Assembly: GCA_018003015.1 (NCBI GenBank)
Contig: JAGNEZ010000007.1
Coordinates: 1 to 64,000, forward strand
DNA length: 64,000 nt
Direction of reading: 5' to 3'
Source of the DNA: Phycisphaerae bacterium
GTDB lineage: Bacteria > Planctomycetota > Phycisphaerae > UBA1845 > PWPN01
This document shows positions 33,264 through 43,729 of the stretch, piece after piece. A program made the position numbers and the translations under genes. Under the pieces are notes generated by a model. That model ran no database searches, was not told where the DNA came from, and saw nothing but the letters and a program-made list of their open reading frames with translations. Within the stretch, counting starts at the first letter, position 1. Every line of letters starts with the position of its first letter.

Positions 33264-36200
33264 ATGGCCATCACCCGAAACTTGACTATCGCACTGCTGT
33301 TCACCGGAGGCGGGATTGTCCCAGCTTGGGGGGCCGGGCCGATGGGCTACTACCGTCAACCCGCCGTCTGCGACCAGACGGTCGTTTTCGTGGCCGAGGG
33401 GGATCTGTGGAAAGTGAGCGTCACCGGCGGCGTCGCGACGCGACTGACCAGCCACCCGGGCGAGGAGTCCTGGCCGCGCATTTCGCCGGACGGCGCCACC
33501 ATCGGCTTCACCGCGGGCTACGAAGGCCCGCTCGAGGTCTACACCATGCCCTTGGCCGGTGGTCTCCCGGTACGGCGAAGCTACGACGGCGAGAAGAAGT
33601 CGGTCTGCGGCTTCTCGCCCGACGGCAGGCTGCTTTACGCCACCGCCGGGCGGACCACCCTGCCGGGCATGCAGCTCATGCTCGTGAACCTGTCCGGAGC
33701 AGGCGACGTCGCAGCCGACGAGCTCCTGCCGCTCTCCCAAGCGGCCGAGGGGTGCTTCGACGACACCGGCCGGACCCTCTTCTTCACCCGGTTCGCCTTT
33801 CAGGGCAGTTCGACCAAACGCTACAAGGGCGGCACAGCCCAGAACCTCTGGCGGTTCGACCTGAATGGCCCGGAGGCCGTCCCGCTGACCAAAGACTATG
33901 CCGGCACCAGCAAGGCCCCCATGTGGTGGTCCGGCCGACTGTACTTCGCCTCCGACCGCGACGGGACCATGAATCTCTGGTCGATGAGGCCGGACGGCAG
34001 CGACTTGGGCCAGCACACCCGTCACGTCGGCTGGGACGTCATCGCCCCGGCCATGTCCGGCCACCGGATTGTCTACCAACTCGGTGCCGACCTGCGGCTG
34101 TACGACGCCGCGATCGAGCTCGACAAGGCCCTTGCCATCACCCTGGATTCCGATCTGGACCAGACCCGCGAACACTGGGTCAAGAAGCCTTCAGAGTACA
34201 TCACCTCGGCACATGTCTCCCCCGACGGCGACCGGGTCGCATTGACCGCCCGCGGACAGGTCTTTGTTGCCCCCCGGTCGCAGGGCCGGCTCGCCCAAGT
34301 CACCCGGAAGGAGGGTGTGCGCTATCGTGACGCACGCTTCCTGCCCGACGGCAAGACGCTGCTGGTCATGTCGGACGAGTCCGGCGAGGTCGAGTTCTGG
34401 AAGTTACCGGCCAACGGCGTCGGCGACGACGAGCAGCTCACCCATGACGGCGACATCCTCCGCTGGGGAGGCTTGCCTTCACCCGACGGCAAGATCATCG
34501 CCCACCACGACAAGAATCGCCGGCTCTTCCTCTACGATTGCCGGAGCAGGCAAAACCGCAGGATCGACGAATCGAAATACGAGGATTTTGCCGACCTGTG
34601 CTGGTCCGCGGACAGCAAGTGGCTGGCCTATGTGGCCTATGCGGACAATCAGTTCAAGCGGGTCCGGCTGTACTGCACCAAGACCGGTGAGATCACTGAC
34701 GTCACCAGCGACCGCTTCGACAGCCGCGACCCAGCCTTCAGTTCAGATGGCAAATGGCTCTATCTGCTGTCCGACCGGAATCTCAAGTCCAGCACCACCA
34801 GCCCGTGGGGCAACTACCAGCCCGAGCCGTTCATGGACAAGAAAACCGAGATCTTGCTCATTGCCTTGAGGGCCGACGAGACTCGCAGCCCCTTCGCGGC
34901 CAGGGATGAACTTCACCCCGACAAAGCCGAGAAGAACGACAAGACGGCCACAACCCTGCCTACCGGCCGGTCCGCAACCCAAAGCGCCCCGGGTGACACT
35001 CGGAACCACCGGGCCGCGTTGACGACCCGTTCCTTCCTCCGCCGATGGCTCCCGGCGGTCCAGCGACCTACAAGCCGCCCGGCAAGCCGGCCTGCAACCG
35101 AGGCCCGCGTGGATCTCGCCGGGATCCAGTCGCGACTGATCAAGGCACCGGTGCCACCGGGCAACTACGAATCGCTCAAGGTAACCGAGAAGGCCCTTTT
35201 CTGGCTGTCGAAGACGACCGGCGAAACCTCGTCGCTGCAAGCCATGGAGATCGGCAAGGAGACCCACGAGGTCAAGACCGTCGCCCCGAACGTGAGCCGA
35301 TTCGAGCTGTCCCAGGACGGCAAGAAGATCCTGGTGCAGACCCGCGGCGGGGGCTACCACATCATCGACGCCAACCCCGCTCCGGCCGATCTGGGCAAGA
35401 ACGCTGTCGATCTCTCCCGATGGTCGCTGTCGGTCATTCCTCGGCAGGAATGGCGGCAGATGTTCATCGAGGCTTGGCGCCTGGAGCGGGACTACTTCTA
35501 CGATCCGCACATGCACGGTGTGGACTGGAAGGCGGTCCGGGAGAAGTACCGGCCCCTGGTGGACCGGGTCACGAGCCGGGAGGAGTTGTCCGACCTGCTC
35601 GCCCAGATGGTCTCGGAGCTCAGCGCTCTGCACATCTTCGTCAAGGGCGGCGACCTACGTAAGGGAGACGACGACATCGCCCCCTCGTCGTTGGGTGCGG
35701 TTCTCGCTCGCGATCCCCGAGCCGGCGGCTACCGCGTCGGGCGCGTCTGCCAAACCGATCCCGACGAGCCTGACCTGACCGGACCGCTGCGCAAGCTCGA
35801 GGTCGATGTGAAGGAGGGTGACGTCATCGAGATGGTCAACGGCCGGCCTGCGCTCGGCGTACCGGATATCAGGGTACTCCTTCGGGGCCAGGCGGGTCAG
35901 CAAGTGCTGCTTCGCATCAAGCCCCAAACCGGCGGCAAGAGCCGTGACGTCATCGTCGTGCCCATCTCCATGGAGGCGGAGAGGAATCTCCGGTATCACG
36001 ACTGGGAACACTCCCGCCGATTGATCGTCGAGGAGCTGGGCCAGGGACGAATCGGCTATGTGCATCTCCGCGCGATGGGCGACGAGAACTGGACCGAGTG
36101 GTCCAAGGGCTTTTATCCGGTATGGGATCGGCAAGGGCTGGTCATCGACGTCCGCAACAACCGCGGCGGGAACATCGACCCCTGGATTCTGGGCCGGCTA

Positions 36201-36677
36201 CTCCGGAAGGAGTGGTTCTACTGGGCCGATCGCTTCGGCCGCAATCCGATCGGAGCGATGCAATACGCCTTCTCCGGCCATGTAGCGGTGCTGTGCAACG
36301 AGCGTACTTCTTCCGACGGCGAGGCCTTCTGCGACGGCATCCAGCGACTCAAGATCGGGAAGGTGTTTGGCACGCGTACGTGGGGCGGTGCCATCTGGCT
36401 GTCCGCGAACAACTTCCTGGTGGACCGCGGCATTGCCACGGCCGCCGAGTCCGGCACCTATGGACCGGACGGGAACTGGCTGATTGAAGGCCGCGGCCTC
36501 GAACCCGACGTCGTGGTCGAGAACCTCCCGCACGCCACCTTCAAGGGCGAGGACGCCCAGCTCAGGGCCGCGATCGAGTACCTGCAGAAGCGGATCAAGG
36601 AGCAACCGCTAACCCGGCCCGCGCCGGCGAAGTTCCCGGACAAGTCGCTGCCCAAGCCGGCGATGACGCCGTCGTGA
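33264..36677 (+). CDS. tricorn protease homologue (S41 family), exported
   Basis: Protein of 1,137 residues with a signal peptide (LTIALLFTGGGIVPAWGAG). Residues 30-560 carry WD40/TolB-like beta-propeller repeats (SPDG motifs at several points), followed by a Thr/Pro/Arg-rich linker, a helical core, a PDZ-like region (about 815-905) and the S41 catalytic domain. H790 (ALHIFVK) and S1017-D1018 (RTSSDGEAF) fall at the positions of the tricorn His and Ser. AGGAGGT five bases before the ATG fixes the start. Expected to degrade peptides in the periplasm. No operon partner. Confidence 0.93.
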   Translation: MAITRNLTIALLFTGGGIVPAWGAGPMGYYRQPAVCDQTVVFVAEGDLWKVSVTGGVATRLTSHPGEESWPRISPDGATIGFTAGYEGPLEVYTMPLAGGLPVRRSYDGEKKSVCGFSPDGRLLYATAGRTTLPGMQLMLVNLSGAGDVAADELLPLSQAAEGCFDDTGRTLFFTRFAFQGSSTKRYKGGTAQNLWRFDLNGPEAVPLTKDYAGTSKAPMWWSGRLYFASDRDGTMNLWSMRPDGSDLGQHTRHVGWDVIAPAMSGHRIVYQLGADLRLYDAAIELDKALAITLDSDLDQTREHWVKKPSEYITSAHVSPDGDRVALTARGQVFVAPRSQGRLAQVTRKEGVRYRDARFLPDGKTLLVMSDESGEVEFWKLPANGVGDDEQLTHDGDILRWGGLPSPDGKIIAHHDKNRRLFLYDCRSRQNRRIDESKYEDFADLCWSADSKWLAYVAYADNQFKRVRLYCTKTGEITDVTSDRFDSRDPAFSSDGKWLYLLSDRNLKSSTTSPWGNYQPEPFMDKKTEILLIALRADETRSPFAARDELHPDKAEKNDKTATTLPTGRSATQSAPGDTRNHRAALTTRSFLRRWLPAVQRPTSRPASRPATEARVDLAGIQSRLIKAPVPPGNYESLKVTEKALFWLSKTTGETSSLQAMEIGKETHEVKTVAPNVSRFELSQDGKKILVQTRGGGYHIIDANPAPADLGKNAVDLSRWSLSVIPRQEWRQMFIEAWRLERDYFYDPHMHGVDWKAVREKYRPLVDRVTSREELSDLLAQMVSELSALHIFVKGGDLRKGDDDIAPSSLGAVLARDPRAGGYRVGRVCQTDPDEPDLTGPLRKLEVDVKEGDVIEMVNGRPALGVPDIRVLLRGQAGQQVLLRIKPQTGGKSRDVIVVPISMEAERNLRYHDWEHSRRLIVEELGQGRIGYVHLRAMGDENWTEWSKGFYPVWDRQGLVIDVRNNRGGNIDPWILGRLLRKEWFYWADRFGRNPIGAMQYAFSGHVAVLCNERTSSDGEAFCDGIQRLKIGKVFGTRTWGGAIWLSANNFLVDRGIATAAESGTYGPDGNWLIEGRGLEPDVVVENLPHATFKGEDAQLRAAIEYLQKRIKEQPLTRPAPAKFPDKSLPKPAMTPS

Positions 36678-36705
36678 ACGAGTCGGGGTCGCCCCGAGTC
36701 GCCGG

Positions 36706-37254
36706 TCAGTGGACCGCGGGGGCCGCCTCGACATCCGAGCCAGTGGTGCCTGGGGGCCGGATGACCGCATCCAGGCAGAACCGTCGCGATCTGGAGAACA
36801 GAATGAGAAGGCTCAAGATGCACATGCCCAGGTTCTTGGGGATCTTGCCGCAGATCCACTCGATCCCGGTTCCGCACCCGCAGTCGAAGTAGATCGCACA
36901 GAAGGCCTTACCCTCTGTGAAGTAGATGTTGAGTGCCCGGACCGTCACCGCGATGGTGAATCCCACCAGCATGGTCAGGATCAGCAGGGCCGATCCGCGC
37001 ATGGCCAGGCCAAGGATCAGAAGCAGGCCGCACCAGATCTCGAGCCACGGAAGAACCGAACCGATCAGGTTCAGGTAGACGGCCGGATGATCGGGCACCA
37101 TGTGGTACTCGCGAACCATCTTCATGAAGTCGAAGGGGTGCGACGCCTTGACCGCCCCGTTGTAGACGAAGACGCCGCCCAGCACCAGGCGGGCGATCAA
37201 CACGGGCACACCGGTTTGATCCAGTCTCCTCAGCAGGCCGAGTCGGTTATCCAT
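36706..37254 (-). CDS. MauE/DoxX-family four-helix membrane protein
   Basis: Protein of 182 residues with four membrane segments, opening IARLVLGGVFVYNGAVKASHP, the classic MauE/DoxX first helix. Between helices 3 and 4 is FDCGCGTG with two Cys two residues apart, and a later ICGK, suitable for thiol exchange. MauE-type proteins are linked to disulfide or methylamine dehydrogenase maturation. The start overlaps the rhodanese stop by eight bases, so both are made from one transcript, pointing to a periplasmic sulfur/redox role. Exact reaction unknown. Confidence 0.85.
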   Translation of the reverse strand: MDNRLGLLRRLDQTGVPVLIARLVLGGVFVYNGAVKASHPFDFMKMVREYHMVPDHPAVYLNLIGSVLPWLEIWCGLLLILGLAMRGSALLILTMLVGFTIAVTVRALNIYFTEGKAFCAIYFDCGCGTGIEWICGKIPKNLGMCILSLLILFSRSRRFCLDAVIRPPGTTGSDVEAAPAVH

Positions 37255-37894
37255 GCGGTTCTCCCAGCAGCGTGCGGCCCTTGACCAGGTCGCCGCTGCC
37301 CCGTTCGCCCTTCTCCACCGGCAGATCGCGGTCCTTCCATTGGTCCATGCCGCCCGGATACACGTAGATGAGCATGGCGTTGACGTTCTCCCGCTGCATC
37401 TGGATGGCGGCGAAGGTACTGTCCTCGCAATTGCCTCCGCTGCAGTACACGATGATCTTGATTGCCTGGTCCAATGCCGGCCGAATCGATTCGACGCTCT
37501 CCTTGGCCCGTTCCCGTTCCATGTGATACGCACCGGGGATGTGACCGGTCAGGTACAGGTCGCGGGTTCTGGCGTCAATGAAGACATACGCGCCGGACGG
37601 ATAGGCCGGATCTTCGTAAAGGGCCTTGACCTCCGCATGCGAGATCGGCTGCAGGCCCTGCTCGCGAACGTACTTGAAGCCCTCATCCTCCGCAGGTTCG
37701 GGGAGTGTCGTCGCATCCTGGCTTGACAGGGTGGTGCTCGTGGCGGGAGGTGCGGGCTGAGTGGGCGGTGGCGAGCTTCTGGGAAAGTAGTCCTCGCTCA
37801 GCCGCAACCCGCGCGGCGAGACCGTGTTCAGCCCCAGGCTGATCACCACGCCGCTCAATCCGATCCAGACGAACTCTCTCAGGATGCGTTTCAT
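37247..37894 (-). CDS. membrane-anchored rhodanese-domain protein
   Basis: Protein of 215 residues with one N-terminal membrane helix (about 8-24), a Pro/Thr-rich spacer (40-65) and a single rhodanese domain (about 80-200). The active loop is C151-S-G-G-N-C156-E, so the sulfur-carrying Cys is present along with a second Cys in the loop. FIDART and HIPGAYHM are the usual flanking motifs. It probably handles sulfane sulfur or redox equivalents on the outer side of the membrane with the overlapping MauE-like protein. Confidence 0.88.
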   Translation of the reverse strand: MKRILREFVWIGLSGVVISLGLNTVSPRGLRLSEDYFPRSSPPPTQPAPPATSTTLSSQDATTLPEPAEDEGFKYVREQGLQPISHAEVKALYEDPAYPSGAYVFIDARTRDLYLTGHIPGAYHMERERAKESVESIRPALDQAIKIIVYCSGGNCEDSTFAAIQMQRENVNAMLIYVYPGGMDQWKDRDLPVEKGERGSGDLVKGRTLLGEPHG

Positions 37895-38002
37895 GCCGCG
37901 GGTTCCCTGTGGGCCCTGCGCCGCCGCCGATCGGCGACTGACCGGACGCTTGGCCGTTCGAGGCCATTATAGAGGCTCGCGGCCTGTCTTGAAAACCGAT
38001 GA

Positions 38003-39973
38003 TCAGCGTAAAGGCGCCTTGCGCCGGATCCGGGACCGCTCGGCGTCGAAGGCCGAGCCGTTGCCTTCGAGCATGGTCCGGAAGGTGAGGGCGGCCTCGA
38101 TCAGCAAAGCGCACGCCCAGCCGTGCGGGGCGGCCCAGTAATCGAAGCCGTTCTTGGGAATCAACTCCGGCAGCTGGCCGGTGGGGCTGGTGTTGGCCAG
38201 GACAACGCGGATATCGTCCATGGCCGCCTGAACGAGGTCGTTCCGTTCGGCCGCGTCCGTGGCGGTGGCAGCCAAATGCAGCCGGCACAAGGCCAGCCAC
38301 AGCGTATTCACGCAGCCGGGACCGCCGCCCATGTAGGCCTCGCCGGCGAAGCGGAGCACCGCTCGCCCCGCCTTGACGTCGCTCCGCAGGTCCTGGCTGA
38401 TGCCGCTGATGGTCTGCATGGCCAGTTGCCGGTCGGCCGGGTCGTGGAGGTTGAGAATGCCCCACGGCTCAATGATCCCCAGGGCCGAGGAATCGAGTGT
38501 CGCGTCCTGATGGCCTTCGGGAGTGATCCGGCGGAGCCAGCGCTGGCGGTCATTCTGCCAGAAGGTGTCGATGAGCCGCTGTCGCAATCGAGCCCGGGCT
38601 CCCAGACCGGTCCACTCCTGCTCGATTCCGAAAACCTCGTCGGCCTCACGGAACGCAGCAATGACCCCGGCCTGCGTGTACGCGAAGGACCCCAGGCTGT
38701 TCTCCCACAGGTCCGTGGCCGGCTTGTGCAAGCCGTTCTCGCCCACATAGTCGAGGATCGCGCGCGTGGCCCGCTGGGCTACCGCTCGGTAGGAATCGAC
38801 GAAAGCCGCCGCCGAGTCGCACAGCCGTCGGGCATACAGGCCCGCCGCGTGAAGGATCGCGCACGTCTGGTCGAGCTGGATCTGGTCGTTGCGAACACAC
38901 CAGGAAGGAGCGGCCGATCCGTCCGTCCAGTACCGCTGAAACCAGTGCCCGTTGGCCAGCTGCGTTCGCGTGCTCCATTCAAAGAAGCGGCGAGCGATGT
39001 CCGGCCTCCCGATCCGCTGGGCGGTCAAGGCACAGATGACTGCATCCCGCGGCCAGCAGTAGCCGTAGCCGCCGGAAAGCTCGTAGGCCTGGTCGAACTC
39101 CGGAGCCGCGATGAATGTCCCCTGGGATTCGTCGTACAGGTCGTGTAACGAGATCACCGCTCGGTCGAAGGCATCGGCCAGCTCGGGCAGCGGGCACTTG
39201 CCCGCGTCGGCGAGTTCGCCGGCCGCCCGGTCGTTGGCCTCGCGGACCGCCCCCTCGAAACCCGTCCCGAGCAACCGCTTGGCGAGCGCCAAGGCGCCTT
39301 CACGCGACGGGGCACCGGCCAATACGAGCGTGGTTTGCCAGCGATACTCCCGCACCGGCTCGAAGCCGATCGCGAAGTCCACGCGCCCGATAGCCTGCGG
39401 GGAGCTCCCGAAGTGCCCCGCGACCATGGCGTTCTTGGACGGACTGTCACCGATGTGCTTCACGGAACTGCACTGGGTGGCAAAAGGTTCTGTCGCGGAG
39501 ATGGCCAGGGCGATGTCCCTGAAATGCTGAATCACGGCGTTCTGCTCGGGGTAGGCCTGCACGCCGTTACGCCACTCCACGTCGCCGAGACACAGGCGGA
39601 AGTAGTGAACGAACTGGGCCGGCGGCACATTCTCGCCCCGGGTGACCACAATGCGCCTCAGCAGGGCTCGCTGGCCCGGCGGGAGCACGTCGCTGATCTC
39701 CAGGCTCAGGTCCATGTGCCGATGAGCGAGCCGGGTGACCAGGATGTTGCTGGCCGGCTCAAAAGACTGGGCCGTCTGCCAGTTCGGGTCGAAGCACCAG
39801 AAGAACTGCCCGGCCGAGGACTCATCCAGCAAACGCAGCCCCGTCATGCCCTCCCGAACGTTCTGGGCGAAGTCGATCCTCGGGTAGAAAAAACCCATCA
39901 GTTCGCCGGTTCGCCCGAAGGTGGCAAGACTCAATCCGTTCCCGGCCGCGGCAGTTGGGATGAAGAAGCTCAT
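38003..39973 (-). CDS. glycoside hydrolase family 15 (glucoamylase/trehalase-like)
   Basis: Cytoplasmic-looking protein of 656 residues, no signal peptide. The N-terminal beta-sandwich (1-270) is followed by the (alpha/alpha)6 barrel with GGYGYCWPRDAVI, NDQIQLDQT, DLWENSLGSFAYT (candidate catalytic Glu) and PTGQLPELI. These are GH15 hallmarks; members release glucose from starch/glycogen or split trehalose. A polar C-terminal tail follows the barrel. Start ATG 39973 matches the family beginning (FIPTAAAGNG). Stands alone, divergent from the PLP-enzyme gene. Confidence 0.9.
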   Translation of the reverse strand: MSFFIPTAAAGNGLSLATFGRTGELMGFFYPRIDFAQNVREGMTGLRLLDESSAGQFFWCFDPNWQTAQSFEPASNILVTRLAHRHMDLSLEISDVLPPGQRALLRRIVVTRGENVPPAQFVHYFRLCLGDVEWRNGVQAYPEQNAVIQHFRDIALAISATEPFATQCSSVKHIGDSPSKNAMVAGHFGSSPQAIGRVDFAIGFEPVREYRWQTTLVLAGAPSREGALALAKRLLGTGFEGAVREANDRAAGELADAGKCPLPELADAFDRAVISLHDLYDESQGTFIAAPEFDQAYELSGGYGYCWPRDAVICALTAQRIGRPDIARRFFEWSTRTQLANGHWFQRYWTDGSAAPSWCVRNDQIQLDQTCAILHAAGLYARRLCDSAAAFVDSYRAVAQRATRAILDYVGENGLHKPATDLWENSLGSFAYTQAGVIAAFREADEVFGIEQEWTGLGARARLRQRLIDTFWQNDRQRWLRRITPEGHQDATLDSSALGIIEPWGILNLHDPADRQLAMQTISGISQDLRSDVKAGRAVLRFAGEAYMGGGPGCVNTLWLALCRLHLAATATDAAERNDLVQAAMDDIRVVLANTSPTGQLPELIPKNGFDYWAAPHGWACALLIEAALTFRTMLEGNGSAFDAERSRIRRKAPLR

Positions 39974-40044
39974 AGCTCTAGCATTGTCCTATAACTGAGT
40001 ACATCCAGATTCTAGCCGCGCCGGCCGTGTTGTGACAGACCTGG

Positions 40045-40062
40045 TCCGGGACGCGTCCCGGA
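40045..40062. repeat. 18-bp perfect palindrome in a divergent intergenic region
   Basis: TCCGGGACGCGTCCCGGA reads the same on both strands. It sits 72 bases upstream of the GH15 start within the 456-base gap (39974-40429) before the PLP-enzyme gene. No T-run follows on either strand, so an operator is more likely than a terminator. The rest of the gap holds no supported gene. Confidence 0.5.
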
Positions 40063-40429
40063 TTCTATCGGCACATCTCGACGAGGCTGACCATCCGGAT
40101 TCGGTAGTAGGCTTGGACGGGTCGGTCGGTGTCAACTATCGGACCCTGGCTGCGGTCCCGAGGCTGGCCTCGCGCGGGGCGCTTCGCGCCCGGCCCTGAT
40201 CGCCGTCGCGGCCTCTGCGGCACGCGCGAACCCCTGTCCGGCCGCAGAGAGCACCTCACCTGTCAATGCCCGAAACGTCGACTCGCGGAGCCAGGCTCGC
40301 GACGTCGCGGGAAATGGCACGAGAACGGCCGTGAAACCTGCCTGGACGGCGTCGTCAGGTGTCGACTCTTCCCTCCAGGTTCTCACTTGCCGGATTTGCC
40401 TGGCGCGATATCGGGGGTAAGATGCTCCG

Positions 40430-41416
40430 ATGCATCCGAAAGAGCCCAAACGACATGAACTGGCCCAATTGCCGACGCCTGTGGTCGAACTGAAGCACCT
40501 GGCGGCCGAACTCGGCTTGCCTCGGCTCCTGGTCAAGCGCGATGATCTGACCGGCTTCGAGACCAGCGGCAACAAGGTACGCAAGCTGGAGTACGTCATC
40601 GCCGACGCCATCGCTCAGGGTGCAGACACCCTAGTGACTTGTGGCGGCTTTCAGTCCAACCACTGCCGGGCGACCGCGGCTCTCGGGGCAAGGCTCGGGC
40701 TGCGCGTCCGTCTGTTCCTGCGGTCCACAGAACCGCACCCTGCCAATGTTGGTAACCTTTTGCTTGACAGGCTCTTCGGTGCAGACGTGAGCTTCCACGA
40801 ACCCATTGAGTACAACCAGCACCGCAAGAACCTGGTCGAGAAGATCATGGCCGCCGAGCAGGCCGCAGGTCGCAAGCCATACTACTTCGGAACTGGGGCG
40901 TCGATCCCGCTGGGCTGCTGGGGCTACATCCGCTGCTTCGAGGAACTGACCCGTCAGCTTGGCCCGGCCACACGGGTGGATCTCTTCTGCACCGTCGGCT
41001 CCGGCGGCACCATGACCGGCCTCATCCTCGGCAAGGCGCTATCTTGCTGCGAGAACTGGCGGGTGATTGGCGTACCCATCTGTGATGACATCGATTTCTG
41101 GCGGGCCGATCTCCGAAAGCTCGAGCGCGAGACCGTGGCTGCCTACCGGCTAGGGCTCGACGAGTCCGCCTGCCCCATCGAACTGATCGACGGCTTCATC
41201 GGCGAGGGGTATGCCATCCCCTATCCCGAAGAGGTCGAGACTATCCGCCAGATCGCACGTCTTGAAGGGCTGGTCCTGGACCCCACCTACACCGGCAAGG
41301 CCATGACCGGCATGCTGGCGACCATCCGCGCAGGGGGACTCCGGAAGGACGCCCTGCCGGTCTTCCTGCACACTGGGGGCGCGTTCGGGACCTTGGCTCG
41401 TAGCGATCTGTTCTGA
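40430..41416 (+). CDS. D-cysteine desulfhydrase/ACC deaminase-family PLP enzyme
   Basis: PLP-dependent fold-type II enzyme of 328 residues. The PLP lysine is K49 in SGNKVRKLEY, with GGFQSNHCRATA and the phosphate-binding VGSGGTMTG loop typical of the D-cysteine desulfhydrase family. Products would be pyruvate, ammonia and sulfide from D-cysteine, but family members also deaminate other substrates, and the 1-aminocyclopropane-1-carboxylate deaminase alternative cannot be excluded. The start has only a distant purine-rich stretch upstream. 230 non-coding bases separate it from the arginine decarboxylase. Confidence 0.88.
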   Translation: MHPKEPKRHELAQLPTPVVELKHLAAELGLPRLLVKRDDLTGFETSGNKVRKLEYVIADAIAQGADTLVTCGGFQSNHCRATAALGARLGLRVRLFLRSTEPHPANVGNLLLDRLFGADVSFHEPIEYNQHRKNLVEKIMAAEQAAGRKPYYFGTGASIPLGCWGYIRCFEELTRQLGPATRVDLFCTVGSGGTMTGLILGKALSCCENWRVIGVPICDDIDFWRADLRKLERETVAAYRLGLDESACPIELIDGFIGEGYAIPYPEEVETIRQIARLEGLVLDPTYTGKAMTGMLATIRAGGLRKDALPVFLHTGGAFGTLARSDLF

Positions 41417-41646
41417 GGTCATCCTGCCGGACAACACCCCCGCCAGCCAAGTCTGAGAAGCGGCGAAGCGGCACACCCCTGACCAACGGAGAATCCTTGC
41501 TCGGCCCCGGCCGGACCCATGCCCGTCCGGTGGCGCCTGAGACACCATCTGACCACTGGGGCAGCGCGGGGCACTTTTTTTGCGGGAATTGCGGTTTCCG
41601 AGGTGAGGATTCTTGACCCTGGGTGCAGAAATGCAACAATGTTCGC

Positions 41647-43587
<1,941 letters not shown>

Positions 43588-43729
43588 GACGCAGAACCCA
43601 AAACACCAACCCGACCCGACCGTTTCCGACAGGCTGGAGTCCCGAGCCTGCCACACGGCTTCAGACAAGCACGCCCAAAACCTCGCGGTGCCGCTGACTG
43701 CAGATCACCCATGCCGTCCCGGATCTCTT

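Noticed and set aside
43630..43650. CAGGCT/AGCCTG hairpin between speA and GH106 as a terminator.
   Set aside because: Stem is only 6 bp with a 9-base loop and no T-run.
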